From: Kuschelorhynchus macadamiae
Lineage: Eukaryota > Arthropoda > Insecta > Coleoptera > Curculionidae
Direction: 5' to 3'
Assembly: GCA_030620095.1 (NCBI GenBank)
Contig: JAUTXW010003824.1
Coordinates: 310,001-374,000, forward strand
Length of the DNA: 64,000 bases
The position numbers and the translations under genes are program-made. Within the stretch, counting starts at the first letter, position 1; each line of letters starts with the position of its first letter. Under the pieces are notes generated by a model that did no database searches, was not told the DNA's origin, and worked only from the letters and a program-made list of their open reading frames with translations. Below, one piece after another: positions 46,190 through 58,559 of the stretch.

Positions 46190-47390
46190 TTTGTTCTACT
46201 TTGTACGGATAAAGTGAATAACTCATCATAGACATGTTATAAACATTGGACAAGACTGCTATGCACGGGGATTTTCAGGCACATATAATACAACTCTTGA
46301 AGCACTGCCTTACAAATGCTTATTTTTTTATTTAACGGGCAAATGTATAAACGAACAGATGGTGCTCTAATGGGGTCACTACCACCAGTAGTTGCAAACT
46401 TATTTATGATATACTTCGAGAAAGACAATCTTGAGAAAGCAAGTTTGAAGCCCATGTTATGGATCCGTTATGTGGATGACATATTTATTATATGGCAAAC
46501 TGCATAACGGACATTTTGAATATACTATGTACAGAAAACCAACACATCCCGACAGATATTTAAATGCAAGACCACATCATCACCCAGCACAAATTGAAGC
46601 TGTAGTTAATATCTAGATCCGTGCGATCAACTGAAACACAGACGAGAAAAAACGAACTTAATACAATATCTGGTGTTTTAAATAAAAATGGCTACACAAA
46701 TCGCACTATAGAGAAAGCTATTAATGAACAGGGTGACCGAACAACGAACACCAAAAATTATCAACCGGGTTGGCAACAAGAAATCTTACTATATGTAAAG
46801 GGCACAACAGATACAATCGGAAATATTCTTAGAAAACACAACATACAAACATTACACAAACCCCAAACAACAATAGGTAAACTACTTGGAAACCCAAAAG
46901 ACAAGATCAAATTGGAAAATCACGGAGTATACAGCATTCCATACCAGGACTGTGAAAAGCTGTACGTGGGACAAACTAACAGGCGAATATCAGCAAGAGT
47001 AGAAGAGCATAAACTTAGCATCAGAAACAAACAAACAACCTTGGACCTATTCCTACATCATCAGGAAACCGGCAACAAAATAAATTTCGATGGGTGTAGG
47101 GAGATCGCCAATATAGAGCGTTATAAGACCAGAATCATCAGAGAAGCCATAGAAATAGATAACCAAGGCAATTTAAATAAAAGGGACGAATAATTAAAAC
47201 TACCAACAGTATGCAAGACAATAATTGACAAATCCGAAATCACAAAAAATCAAGGAATTAGCGCAACAACACCAGTAACATGTAGAAAACATAAATAATG
47301 ACCAACGGCCGCTCAGATATAACCTTCGGGCCCGGGAGGGGGTATAAAATGAAGCTCACAGTCACTAACACTTCAGTCTGTATTCGGACG
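46190..47390 (+). pseudogene. Penelope-like element 1: RT end plus GIY-YIG endonuclease
   Basis: The frame-broken reverse transcriptase part reads CLTNAYFFFNGQMYKRTDGALMGS, PPVVANLFM and WIRYVDDIFIIWQ (catalytic YVDD, Penelope type), then RKPTHPDRYLN. An open 190-codon frame (46621-47193) follows with TIGKLLGNPKDK, GVYSIPYQDCEKLYVGQTNRRI and EEHKLSIRN, the GIY-YIG nuclease domain (Tyr and Arg present), ending KRDE*. The N-terminal RT is missing. The tail contains a core-promoter-like sequence. Confidence 0.85.
47343..47377 (+). promoter_or_regulatory. TATA plus initiator promoter in the Penelope tail
   Basis: TATAAAA at 47343-47349 and the insect initiator TCAGT at 47373-47377 are 30 bp apart, the canonical spacing, in a GC-rich setting (GGGCCCGGGAGGGGG upstream). 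Penelope terminal repeats carry the promoter, so this fits the repeat of this element. Confidence 0.5.
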
Positions 47391-47489
47391 CGAGAAGAAA
47401 AGTTTCGAAAATGCCAAATGTGATTTTGGCAAAACGCAGTGCCGGTTTACCCAGGGGTCTTTTGAGTGCTGTAGCACCAGGCGGTAAAA

Positions 47490-49690
47490 TTCACTGGCCG
47501 ACAAAAAAGTTTTTTTCGTTGTAACACAAATCAGAATAGCATAATCTAATAGAATGGACCTATCCAAATACGAAAATGACAAATAGAAAGTTGTAGCACT
47601 TGGGGTTTTCTTGTTAGAGTTGTAGAACCATATCGAATGTTACGATACTTAATATCTACAGAAAAAATGTTTTCAGAGAATTATTAACCCTGTTTATTGA
47701 CTATGTTTACAGTTTTCGCCTATTAAACATACCATACATCTAAGAGAAAAGCAAACGAAAAAAATATTAACTTAAAACACTAATTAAACTTTATTTTTTC
47801 CGTTTATGAGGTGTCTTATCTTCTCTCTTCAAAAACCAACAGTAGTCACCCATCATGGCTAGATTCCATCGTCCTTGGTACCGAATTTCCATTGTTCTGA
47901 TATCTTGGTGAAACCTTTCACCCTGCTCGTCACTAACAGCTCCCAAATTCTTAGAAAAAAATGACACATGGGAATGGAGCAAGTGAATTTTTAAAGACAT
48001 TCTGGCACCAAGCGCTTTATAGGCATCTAAGAGTTCATTAACTAATTGTTCATAATTTTCATCCATATTATTGCCTAAAAATCCTCTTACTACATTAACA
48101 AATGAATTCTATGCTCAGAGTTCCTGCCTAGTAAGCTTTTCCGTAAAATTGACATCGTCCAGCAATTTTCTGATTTGTGGCCCAATAAAAATGCCTTCTT
48201 TTAATTTGGCATCACTTAACTGGGGAAAGACTTGTCTTGGGTATTTAAATCCATCACCATCTTTATTCAAAGCCTTCACAAAGTTTTTCATCAGCCCAAG
48301 TTTAATGTGAAGAGGAGGCAAAAGGACATTTTTGGGATCAACAAGAGGTATAAATTTAAGGTTTTGAGATCCCGGTTGAAAATCGCTTCTTTCTGGTCAA
48401 ATTTTTGTTACATAACGCTGATTTATTGCACGCCTGTCCCATAAACAAACAAAACAGCAATATTTTCTAAATCCCCACTGAAGTCCGACTAAAATCGCTA
48501 CAATTTTTAAGCCCCCACATATCTGCCATTTACACCTATTGTAGTTTATTTTATCCAAAATCGTGCGCATATTTTCATAATTTTCTGTCATTGCAACTGA
48601 ATGGGCAACTGGTATAGAGGGTTTTAAATTTCCATTATGCAATAACACAGCTTTTAAGCTATATTTAGGGGAGTCTATGAATAAGCGCCACTCACGGGGA
48701 GAATGTTCAATATCAAGTTCCTGCATTAAACTGTCTATATCAGTACATGCGCACAACGAATTTTCCATACTGTAGAATTCAGAAAACATAGCATTTCTTT
48801 TTGTTTCTTTGGCCAATAGGTTCCATTCCGGGAAGTTCTGACTGTTCCTTGGATAACCCCAAATCACGTACTAAATCTTTTAATTCACTTTGACCAATCA
48901 AATGTGGCTCACTGGAACTGGGACCTGTGCTAAAAGTGTGATCGGTGCACTATTCTTCTGAGCTGCCTGATGATGCGTTATGTCCATTATTTCCCAAATC
49001 AATAGCTTGCCAATTTAAAGGCGCAATCGGCACTGGCAAATTTGCATTATGAGGAACAGGTCGTATGGTTCCCTTTTTGGAATAAACTTCAGTCTTTGTC
49101 AGGCAAAAAGAACAATCGTCAGAATGATTGGTGGGTTCTCGTCATACCATTGGAACTGCAAAAGGCATACTTTTTCTCTTTCCCTTCATCCACTGCACCA
49201 ATGATACACTACAAATAACACAGGACACATGGGGAGCCCACCGCTTATCTTGATCCTCAATTAACACACCAAAATATTTAAAGTAGGCTTTTTTACGTTT
49301 TCCGAAAATGGCCTGGCTTGTGATTTCACGAGAAATTCTCCACAAATATAACAAAATTTGTCAGGAGAAATTTTGCAACTTCCGCGCATTTGACTCGACA
49401 TTCTCGTCTTCACATACACTTGCTTATCGATACACAGAGAACCACTCAATTCGAAACTCAACAGAAGAGTGATGTTTAACGTTTATTTTAAGTCTTATAT
49501 TGTAAACAACCCTAGGTAAATTTTCTGTTGTAAAATGAACACATTTTAGCCGCCCCACAATGAAATTGTTTACCTGCCAATATAAAAGGTTCTAGTTAGG
49601 CTATTAAAAAATGGTACGTATTAGAGCTCTCCGAATATTTTTTTTATTATTGGGAGGGTATTTCCATTGTGAAAATAATGAGCTGGCCTG
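47490..49690 (-). mobile_element. CACTGGCC element, copy B
   Basis: The left end CACTGGCCGACAAAAAAG and subterminal TTGTAACACAAATCAGAATAG equal the inverted right end of copy A. The upper end has lost the terminal 20 bp and starts at the subterminal AACACAGGCCAGCTC (inverted). It carries the same gene family on the minus strand. Confidence 0.6.
47791..49401 (-). pseudogene. zinc-finger, putative DDE-type transposase family, copy B
   Basis: Start at 49401 (MSSQMRGSCKIS), then CYICGEF, WAPHVSCVICSVSLVQWMKGKRKSM (this copy keeps the second CxxC), PMV with the same TGA at the Trp position as copy A, DDCSFCLTKTE, a low-complexity region, VRDLGL..EQSELPGM, LFIDSPKYSLKAVLLHNGN, CCFVCLWDRRA, LPPLHIKLGLMKNFVKAL, SDEQGERFHQDIRTMEIRYQGRWN and MGDYCWFLKRED, ending KRKK* at 47791. 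Broken by the TGA and by frameshifts near 49340, 48840, 48390 and 48115. Very close to copy A. Confidence 0.7.
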
Positions 49691-50586
49691 TGTTAGGCGA
49701 CGCGCAATAGTTTGCGTCATTAAAAGCGAGAAAACCTTTAAAATAATTATATTCTAGTTTTTATGTTCCACTTACTTTTGATGCGTTCCTTTAAATCAAA
49801 GATAGAGTTTTATGTAATTTTTGTTAAAGCGTTGGTTTATATCTTATTTGTCTCTTGGTGTAGCATTAATTTAAGTTTATGTATGTTTCATTTTATTTTA
49901 GTTTTTGTAAAATTACTGTTCATTTTGTGATTCTGTGAAATAAATGTTTTTAAAAAATGGTTTTGTTTTAATGTTTTTTCCAACCGAGCAGGGGCATTAC
50001 GTTTTTGTAGCACCGGGCGGCAAACTACCTTAAACCGGCCATGGCGAAACGTCAGCAAAAGTGAACAACTTATTTGCTGAAATGTGGTAGTGAACAACTT
50101 ATTTGCTGAAATATTAAAAAAATGTATTAAGAAAAGTTGTTTGTTTTTTAGTTTTAAATAAGTATACCGGATTTTAGCCCGAAATTCCAATAAAATAATA
50201 ATTTTTTATGTTGAAAAAAAATTTTTATTTCAATAGCCTCACCAGAATGTAGTATAGGAATTTTAGGTATAAATTAATTAAATTACATTTTTTGATAGTA
50301 AATACTATGACAGGTAACAAAAAAAAATGAAAATAATAAACTGGTTTCGGATCGATTGTAATCGAAAGTTTAATATATTTCAAACTTTTAATAATTTGCT
50401 TTCGGAAAAACATTTAAGAATTACAAATTAGAGTTATCAACCAAAATTTGGTATATATACATAAGTCATGTGACTATCCCCGAGTAAGCCTTTCTTAATG
50501 AAGCAAAAATTAATGCTTATGCTGAATTTTGACAAAGTGGCCTGATAAAAAAAATATTCCATATAATGCGAACTTTTTCAAGGAAG

Positions 50587-50589
<3 letters not shown>
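49691..50589. other. intergenic sequence
   Basis: No gene. A 23-bp direct duplication (GTGAACAACTTATTTGCTGA...) occurs at about 50061 and 50091. A GTAGCACCGGGCGGC string at about 50007 resembles one at 47468 and could be an old MITE end. Confidence 0.45.

Positions 50590-50655
<66 letters not shown>
50590..50655. repeat. (TA)n microsatellite
   Basis: About 33 TA units. Confidence 0.95.
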
Positions 50656-50660
<5 letters not shown>

Positions 50661-51254
50661 GTTGGCGTATTGGTCCAAATTAGGGCTAGGATTTAATCTT
50701 TGCTACCTTCTTCGGGACTACAATATGAAAAGAAGAAATGTGTTTAGCTTTATAGGTAACCGATATCGTTAGGGGCTATAGCCCCTAGAATGAACCCCTT
50801 TGAAGATGTTTACTTTAAATATTTTCGAAACATTTAAAAACTAGATTATATAATTATTTGGGTATTTTGGGTTCAGTAAATAATTAAATAATTTCGTTTC
50901 TACTCTCAACTGGAAACTATAATATGAAATTGTGTATTTAATGCCATGTAAGACAATCTTCAAATCAATTTTTCTCGAAAACGAATTATGAACTAACCAA
51001 ATAACGACCTTTCTTTCATAAAAAGCACCAAAATGTTGTAATCTGGAATTGTAAATACTTTCTAGCAGTGTTGCTACATTTAATCTAATCTGATTAGAAA
51101 GTTTTCTTTTTCAAAAAGTTCCCAAATTTGCATTAGGCTACTGCTTAATCATGATTAAAAAATGTTCAAGTTAACAGGCGCCCCTGTAGTAAGCGTAAGC
51201 TGATACCAGTAATCGAGTTTTGGAAGCCATGGTTTTATATGTAACACCATTTTT
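50656..51254. other. intergenic sequence without recognisable content
   Basis: No gene or repeat recognised. Confidence 0.45.
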
Positions 51255-51615
51255 TGGTCACACTAAAAACAATGTCAAAATTGAATCAAGATTGTGTTCA
51301 AACTTCAATAATTTGTGGAAAATGTGGCAAAATAATTTCAAAAACATGTAGGCTATTTGACGAAAGATTTCCCGAGAAAGCCATTTACATAGCAAAACTG
51401 TGAGATACATTTTAACAAATTCTCTGCAGTACGTATCATTCCGCAAACTACAAAGAAGAGAGCCAGTAACCAATGAAGATAATTCAGCGGTAGTCTTGGG
51501 TTTCTTCTATAGTGATCAATGGAATTCTATAAGATCAGCAGCTGACGCCAGTGCAATATCAAAATCTTCAATTAGTAGAATTCTGAACATCCATGGAATG
51601 ACAGCATCTAACTGA
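51255..51615 (+). pseudogene. mariner-like transposase, N-terminal fragment
   Basis: Reads CGKCGKIISKTCRLFDERFPEKA (DUF4817-like first helix-turn-helix), then after stops FRKLQRREPVTNEDNSAVV, SIRSAADASAISKSSISRIL (second helix-turn-helix) and NIHGM. The catalytic domain is absent. Confidence 0.6.
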
Positions 51616-54240
51616 TGATGTAGATCTTCCAATTCTGTTGGGAAAAGGAATCCGCCTTTGCATGTACTTACATATACTCTTCGCTCGTCTGTTAATTCCT
51701 ATATCACACTTGGAAAACTATCAAAGTTCTGGGTATTTGAAGTCATATCTACATGTCTTTGTCCCCTAGAATTTTCATGAGTTTTGGCTTTGTATTTGTG
51801 GTGGTTAGTAAATAGTCCATTTCCATTATATGTTTTTGGCACTTTCGCAACTTGCCAGATTGCTAATCGCTTTATCCGGCGAAATCTTTATTCCGGTTTG
51901 GGGACGTTATCGGTGGGATGTGATGGTGGTCCCGATCACCCCGTGTATTTCAAATCTTTAAATTTAACTTTCTTTAAAAACTTTTCTAATGCATCTTGGC
52001 TTCCACTAGATGCCCCTTGAGAGATACTGGTCTCACGAGATAACCTTTTCTTTCAAGCTATCCCCATACTCCCGCCACATAGCGGCCATTCTAATATTTA
52101 TGTAGAACTGCGGCAGACGAACGGGATTATAGGCCTCACACGTTCTTTTTACAGTCTACTACTTACGCGACCTCTGTAGGAGAAACAACCTAACTATTTT
52201 ACAGATAATATAGAACTGTTAATATAATCAGAGTTCAAACAAAGAAACGCAACCTTAAAATTTAAACATTTTTATTTTAATGATTTTTTTTATTTTATCT
52301 ATGGCCAAAACGCTGAACTGAACTCCGGCAAATGGCGCGAGTACGGCAATGGCAGCGACATTTGCGCATTAATCACTGGATAACAAGATATTTTTCTTGC
52401 GGTATATCGAGGACTAGGCGAAAAACTTAATTTGCAATAAATTTACAGGAAAATGTCACTAGCCGTCCAGTTTTGCTGCCACTACTTTAACAATTTCACT
52501 TTTCTCGATGTCAAACAGAGCCGATATATAACAGAATATTCTTTTTTATTTTCTCAAATGTTCAACAAGATTTGTGATGTTTCCAGAATTTTTACGGTTT
52601 TTGAGCAAAGCCGGCGCTAGGTTTAGAAAAACTGAAGACAAAATAATCTTTGCGAGTTGATACGCGAGGCCAATCTAAGGCTGTGTTTTGATGAAACCGG
52701 GCTATTTGTGTTGTTTAGTTATAAAAACTGTAAAGTATATTATTCTCTACTAAATACTAGGTAAAAACTTAGTAAAGTAATAGACGTATTTCATTTTCTC
52801 CTTTTAGAACACTTTATATACTATATATAAATTACTACAAGCTAAACAAACATCGATTTGACAAATTAAAAGAGATTTATTTTAAACAAATTTCATGGAC
52901 ATGTCTGAAAAGTTTCTGGAAATTTCACTTAAATGCTTAGTTTTCCGGGAAACGCAAAAAGTCAATAATATAACTATTCACGTCATTTATTCTATTTGTT
53001 TTCGTTGTGATATATTTCTTAATATATCGATATATTAGCCGATATATCGAAACAAAATATCGATATATCGTTACCATCCCTACAGCCACGAGATGAGTCA
53101 GGCAATATGGTTACCAGGAAGTTTTTCAATTTAATTTTTTGTCAATAAAACTAATTTATCGAAATAGTACTGTATTTGTCTTTTAGAAATAGCAACATCT
53201 TTGATATACAATAATATGCACAACTTTAATAGACCTTAAAAATATCTACAACTATCTTCATGAATACAATTACAATGTTAATCTGAAACGAATGTATTAC
53301 AACGGGGATTCATTCATGTAAATATATTAGAGGCAGACCAATAAGGATATTTTTATCGATACCTATTAAGACGTTATGAAAAAAAAAGAAGAACCATTAT
53401 TAAGCCAACAAATTTAATAAATCCAGCTACGATATCGCACGTATCAAAGGTGTTGTGTTCCCGATCACGAAAAATGTCGACAATATTTTATAAGACACAA
53501 AAATATCTGTAAAAGCAAAAGTAATAGATTCATGCCTGAATCTGAAGAAAGTTTATGATTGCATATCATAATTAAAAAAAAGTTAATGTTTAATTAGAAA
53601 TTATCTAAGTATAAGTAAACACATACCTAATACCTTGTATATATTGTAAGGTACCAAAATTACTAACGTGTATAATAACAAGGGATAAAATAAAATACAT
53701 TCACAAATAAGATATGCATACCTTCGTTTTTAGTGTAGTGATGAAAAATTCATCACAAATTCACATGTAAATTTGGATTATATGTGAAAATTCCTTTTAA
53801 GTTTTTAAACAATTGCCTAAGTCCCTGAATTTTTGGTTAGAACATATTGGCATTATTTTGTCAATACCGGTTACCGACATATAAATGTCTCGATATCGGT
53901 CTATCTCTAAAATATGTGGATCAAGCTAAACAATAAGCATCAGTTCAAATGTTGTGGCAAATATCTTAAAATAACATTTCGTTACTTACAAATAATACAC
54001 TTTGTAAATTGGAGTAGATAAAATTAATAATACTAATATAAAAAGAAATATTAAGCAAATAGGTAATCAAAATTGAATTTATCTTATAGAAACCGATATA
54101 TGGCACAAATGATGGTGATGTTTAGCTTAGTAAAATATCGCTTTATAAATCTTGCATTTTCAGACTTTTTAGAAGCATTAAAAAAATAAAACAAAATCAA
54201 TAGGTAAAAAAAATGTAGATTAAAAAAATAAAGTAAACAA
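51616..54240. other. region downstream of the aspartic protease stop
   Basis: No recognised gene. 52990-53090 holds palindromic TATCGATATATCG strings ending CCATCCCTA, resembling the subterminal part and end of a hAT MITE (a similar end lies at 57505-57542). The protease 3' UTR must start at 54240 and run leftwards; I could not fix a poly(A) site. Confidence 0.4.
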
Positions 54241-54390
54241 TTACGCTACTTTCACAATACCAATAGTCTTATCCCGAACATTATATATTGTATAATATTC
54301 AGACAAAAAAGCTCCTCCTAAAACCCAAAAGTCCGTGTAGTCATGGGGCACAAATGCAGAGAAACACATTGTAATGGACAAATAAGACAT
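54241..54390 (-). CDS. aspartic protease last exon
   Basis: Follows TTTTTTTCAG and encodes MSYLSITMCFSAFVPHD, then FWVLGGAFLSEYYTIYNVRD, IGIVKVA* (stop 54241-54243). The pattern C.S.F......WILGD.FL..YY..FD.....GFA is the C-terminus of pepsin-family (A1) proteases. The LGD Asp is Gly here. The exon is in phase 0 with exon 57943-58035. The Cys pairs with the Cys of VDCD in the previous exon in this family. Confidence 0.92.
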   Translation of the reverse strand: MSYLSITMCFSAFVPHDYTDFWVLGGAFLSEYYTIYNVRDKTIGIVKVA

Positions 54391-54699
54391 CTGAAAAAAA
54401 AAGACATGTTACATATCTTTAAAATTTATTAGAGAACAACTTATCCTATAATACCCTGCTAACCTCGATTTCAAAAAATATAATGGTATTTTATACTAAT
54501 AATATTTATACAGTGTTAAATAAATTTAACAAAAATATATTGTAAAGAATCATATTTTGACGGTTTACTATAGGAAAGAGAAATAAAAAGTGAAGCTGAA
54601 GAAAATACTGCCTGTGTGTTTCGACAACTTATGACACACTCACGGTTATTCAGGAAAATCTGACACAAAACCACTTAAAATTACACAAACTAGCAAGAT
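54391..54699. other. protease intron, left part
   Basis: The intron runs 54391-57942 (3,552 bp) and contains the Penelope-like element at 54700-56345. This left part shows nothing else. Confidence 0.6.
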
Positions 54700-54743
54700 C
54701 AAAATACAAGAGTTCTAACCACACTACACCACAACTTGTTACG

Positions 54744-54789
54744 TTCTGGACGCACGTTTGGCTAACCAAGTTAGCATCGTCAGCAGAAG
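54744..54789 (-). ncRNA. hammerhead ribozyme motif in left Penelope repeat
   Basis: On the minus strand: stem I TTCTG, core CTGACGA, stem II GCTAAC-TTG-GTTAGC, core (G)AAA mutated to CAAA, very short stem III around GTGC, cleavage triplet GTC, then CAGAA closing stem I. Small type-I hammerheads with minimal stem III are known from Penelope repeats. The G-to-C core change and an extra U before stem II may weaken it. Confidence 0.7.
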
Positions 54790-55010
54790 ATATAAACTAA
54801 AGTAACTCATCCTAATCGAGACTATTTATAGGTACATGTGGTCACACTTGGTTGCACCCGACTGCACCGTTGTCAAGTAAGCAATAGAAAGGACTATAGG
54901 GAATAGGCCCTCTCTCTTTATTTAGTGCTTTCTTACCACATTTAACTATTTCTGTACAATCAAATGCATCCAATTATCTATTATTAGATATATTTTTAAT
55001 TAACTTAAGA

Positions 55011-56079
55011 TTATTTATTCCTATTTGGTGATTGTTTTCCAAAGCATGTTGGGCAACGCTTGACTTTTCTGTTCTTTCGTATCTTAAATGTGCCATGTGT
55101 CCGAATGTTTATGGAGCGTTTAGTTTGCCCAACATATTTTAGATCGCAGTCATTACACCTAATTTCATAGATGCCACTCCTCTCCTTCCAGTCGACTTTG
55201 TCTTTAGGGTTTCCAAGGAGATTTTGTAAACTTAATGGATAATTGACTAACCTGTGAGTTAAGAAATTAAATGCTGCCATTTTGTGTTGACGGCAATGAA
55301 TTGTGTCGGATGTTATATATCTATCAGTATTAGTAAATTTCCTATAAATATCAAATTCTAATCTAACGTGTCGAGAAAAAGTAATTGTCCATTGTTCTCC
55401 TTTTCGTACGTAAAATTAATGGAATATTAATATTGTTTAATGTTTTCTAAGAAAGTGTCCAAATTTTAGTATCAAAAATAGCAAATATATCGTCTACATA
55501 TCTATACCAAAGACTTGGGAAATACTCGAGTTCGTTTTTGAATTGGGTTTCTAATCTATCCATATCCAAATTTGCAAGGAACGAAGATAAGCAATTACCC
55601 ATTGCTAAAAATTTGATTCATACATAATTTTGTGGAAAGCAAATATTCATCAATAATTTCTTTCTTCAAATTATTGAATTCAAGTAGTTCCTTTAGGTAC
55701 TCTAAAACTAGTGTTATGGGTACACTAGGAAACAATGAGCTTACATCAAAAGATATTAAAATTTCACCTTCTTTTAAGTGAACATTCTTAATTTTATCTA
55801 AGAATTCTAACGAGTTAGTAACCTCAAAGTTATCGTACGAGATATTTAATTTGCTGAATTCTTCTACTAACTATTTTGAAAGATTGTACGTTGGTGATCT
55901 AACAGCTGAAACAATAGGTCTCATGGACTTCCCAGGTTTATGGATTTTGGGACGGCAATACAGTCTAGATAACTATGTGTTAGTTTGAATTTTAGTTTAT
56001 CGGACACAAGGTTATTACACTGTTTTAAGGTACTTTTTACTTCTTACTTCTTACCAAATAGGAATAAGTAATCTTAATT
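55011..56079 (-). pseudogene. Penelope-like RT and GIY-YIG endonuclease
   Basis: In minus order: SDKLKFKLTHSYLDCIA, then RPIV.A..SPTYNLSK, EGEILISFDVSSLFPSVPI (RT), MNQIFSNG, FPKSLVYRYVDDIFAIFDT (catalytic YVDD), then LLGNPKDKVDWKERSGIYEIRCNDCDLKYVGQTKRSI (GIY-YIG) and a tail to 55011. Stops and frameshifts throughout. About the order and size of the C-terminal two thirds of a Penelope protein; the RT N-terminus is missing. Confidence 0.85.
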
Positions 56080-56251
56080 TAATTAAAAATGTATCTACTA
56101 ATAGATTATTATATGCATTTGAGGGTATAGAAATAATTAAATGTGGTAAGAAAGCACTAAATCAAAACAGTGGGCCTATTCCCTATAGTCCCCTCTATTG
56201 CTTACTTGACAACGGTGCTACTAAGTGTGGCCACTTTTACCTATGATGATC

Positions 56252-56290
56252 ATGATGATGCTAAATTGGTTAGCGAAACGCGCGTCCAGA
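56252..56290 (+). ncRNA. hammerhead ribozyme motif in right Penelope repeat
   Basis: Plus strand: ATGATGA (core, first C changed to A), stem II GCTAA-ATTG-GTTAGC, intact core GAAA, minimal stem III ACGCGCGT, cleavage triplet GTC, then CAGAACG. The 5' half of stem I is lost here. This repeat keeps the 3' half of the ribozyme that is mutated in the left repeat. Confidence 0.65.
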
Positions 56291-56345
56291 ACGTAACAAG
56301 TTGTGGTTTAGTGTAGTTAGAATTCTTGTATTTTGATCTATCTTC

Positions 56346-57942
56346 CACCACGTGTTCCAGCGTTAGGACAAACTAGCAAGGAAAAACAATCACATCTTGA
56401 TAATTTTAAACTCTGAAAGGCTATAAAATCTAAATGATTTATACGAAATAGTCTGCACACTCCTATATTACTTTTATGGACTTCCTTACGGTGGCACTTT
56501 TCAGCCCAACCTGGCACTAACATTGTACCTTTTCTTTACTCGATAATCTAATAAATAAATTCAACATAAAAACTCTCAGTTTTTATGGCTCATTAACGTC
56601 TCAAGGTCTAAAACTGTAATATCTAGGAATGTCTGTCATATACAGAATTGGAGTGTTTCATTAAAACATTTTTTTTATACACTGTATACTGAAACCTATG
56701 TCTAGCAAAATCAACATGCATATTTAACTCAGTACAAATATTTTTAAAATTGTCAAAACATACAGACAAATGCACTTGGTATTGCCTCGGTTACAGTCAA
56801 ATAAAAAAAAATGCAATTCGCTGCGTAGCAAACACACGTACACACTACAGAGAGGATTTTGACATCTTGACCTGATGCAACAATGACAATATTCTGTATC
56901 TGAATGTCAGGTCTGGTGAGTTGTATAAATAAATATATTTCAGATATTTTAAAATCATTCTTGAGTTTTTAAAGCACGTATAAACATTAACTGATAGCAA
57001 AACAAAGCAAAAATATAATCAACCTATGCCATTTTATTTAATGATATTTTTTTTTACACTTCACATAAAAACATATCTTATGCATGGAAATGAATGAAAT
57101 CTTGTATACTTTATATAACGATTTAAAAAGAAATATAAAATGTTTGCTTCGCTGGTAAAAAAATATGGGCGGACAACCATAATTTAATCGCAGAACCTTT
57201 CAAAACAAAAATCTATATCTTACTGACTATTTGTTCTTTTCACAACTTTCGAGAACATACAAAAATTTAATAACATGTAACAAAAACAAACTAATAGTTG
57301 TTTTAGCGCTTCCCTGCAAAAGGGCCATTTATTGAGTTATTATGTTTGTCACTGTACTCTTTGGTATCAGCCTATTTTCGTCAAGATCACCAATACCCCT
57401 GGAGAAAAATTGGGGTCAATTTATAAATGCCCTCTTTTGGCATCAAAGGCGGCTTGGGAGCCAAAAATTATTGAAAAGAATAGGTAATCCGTTTATCCAT
57501 AACTATCGATAACTACAAATATATCGATAAAACGCCCATCCCTACTCACTGTCCATCGCCAACGCCCGAATATGCGTTTACTTCCAGAAGAGACGAGATT
57601 TTATAATCATATTTATCATACATGATAAACTGAATTTGTTTATATTTAATCAACATCCACAAACACGGAATGGAGAAGCAGTTTTGCAGTTAAATTTACT
57701 TAAAATTACATTATAAAATCATTATCTTGATTGAAATAAAAATAATATGCAACATATTACATATTATACATAATTTGTATATTAATGTTTCGTTCCAAAT
57801 GTACAGAAAAATACAAAAAATATATAGTGAATTATAGTATCAACGAGTATTAAATTCAAAAATTTATACTTGGAACTATGTACATTACGAAGCAATTTTG
57901 AATCAACCCTAGAGAATAACCTATTACTAAGCTATTACTCAC
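56346..57942. other. protease intron, right part
   Basis: No coding content. A CGATAACT...ATATCGATAAAACGCCCATCCCTA string at 57505-57542 (shown abridged) resembles a hAT MITE end like that at 53085. Confidence 0.5.
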
Positions 57943-58035
57943 CTTAACGGTGTAATCACGACCTTTTAAAGTAAAATTTTGTCCTCCAATAGTGAATCCA
58001 ATTACGGGAAGTTTATTGATTGTGTCACAATCAAC
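57943..58035 (-). CDS. aspartic protease exon
   Basis: Between TTTTTTAG and GTGAGTAATAG. Encodes VDCDTINKLPVIGFTIGGQN, then FTLKGRDYTVK: the VDC..I..LP.I.F..GG..F.L...DY pattern of cathepsin D and pepsin. 31 complete codons, phase 0 at both ends. Confidence 0.95.
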
Positions 58036-58559
58036 CTAAAAAAAATTGCTGTTGTTATTTTTTACTTATTAATCTTGCTATATACGAAAATTAATTACTC
58101 GGATATTTTTCTCAGAGCATTCAGTCCAAAATCATAGTTGTTGTTTTATATATTGCATTCACCATATTATTCAGAATAAAAAGACATGACAAACCTATTC
58201 CTTTGTGAAATTGATCATACTAAATTAATGGTGTCAAATTAAGTGTGAATCACATCGTTCAAGTTTTACTGTACGTATTTTATGCAATCGTGTACATTTA
58301 AAATAATAACTTTTCACTGACTGATAGTGGAGAATTATTAGAACATCTTTTAGTTGGAGTGAATGTCGTCATTTTATTAATATTCTTATAATACTGTTAA
58401 CAGTATGGCCTAACAGCAAATACTAACATATTAAAAACAATTAAGAAGTCTATATAATCTGTGTTTTATTACCTGCCACCATTAAGTACTAGCCTATTAT
58501 GTATGCAATGAGTAATAAATTTAATGCAAAAATGTGATTAAAAAATTTTCCAAACTTAC
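58036..58559. other. protease intron, 524 bp
   Basis: Short AT-rich intron with consensus ends; no element recognised. Confidence 0.75.

Larger units (their letters stand above)
54700..56345 (-). mobile_element. Penelope-like element 2 with inverted terminal repeats
   Basis: Left repeat about 54700-54990 and right repeat about 56080-56345 are inverted copies (CAACTTGTTACGTTCTGGAC left, its reverse complement right; also TACTTGACAACGGTGC inverted, and AAGAAAGCAC). Between them are RT and GIY-YIG coding remnants on the minus strand. Penelope repeats can be direct or inverted. Both repeats contain hammerhead-ribozyme sequence. It sits in a protease intron in the host gene's own orientation. Confidence 0.85.

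Noticed and set aside
47438..50045. Possible larger element with GCCGGTTTA/TAAACCGGC ends surrounding copy B
   Set aside because: The GTAGCACC.GGCGG motif is in direct rather than inverted order at the two ends and no target duplication is evident, so the boundaries cannot be supported.
51784..52020. 78-codon plus-strand frame and the frame opposite it
   Set aside because: Neither strand gives recognisable motifs; the region is probably old repeat.
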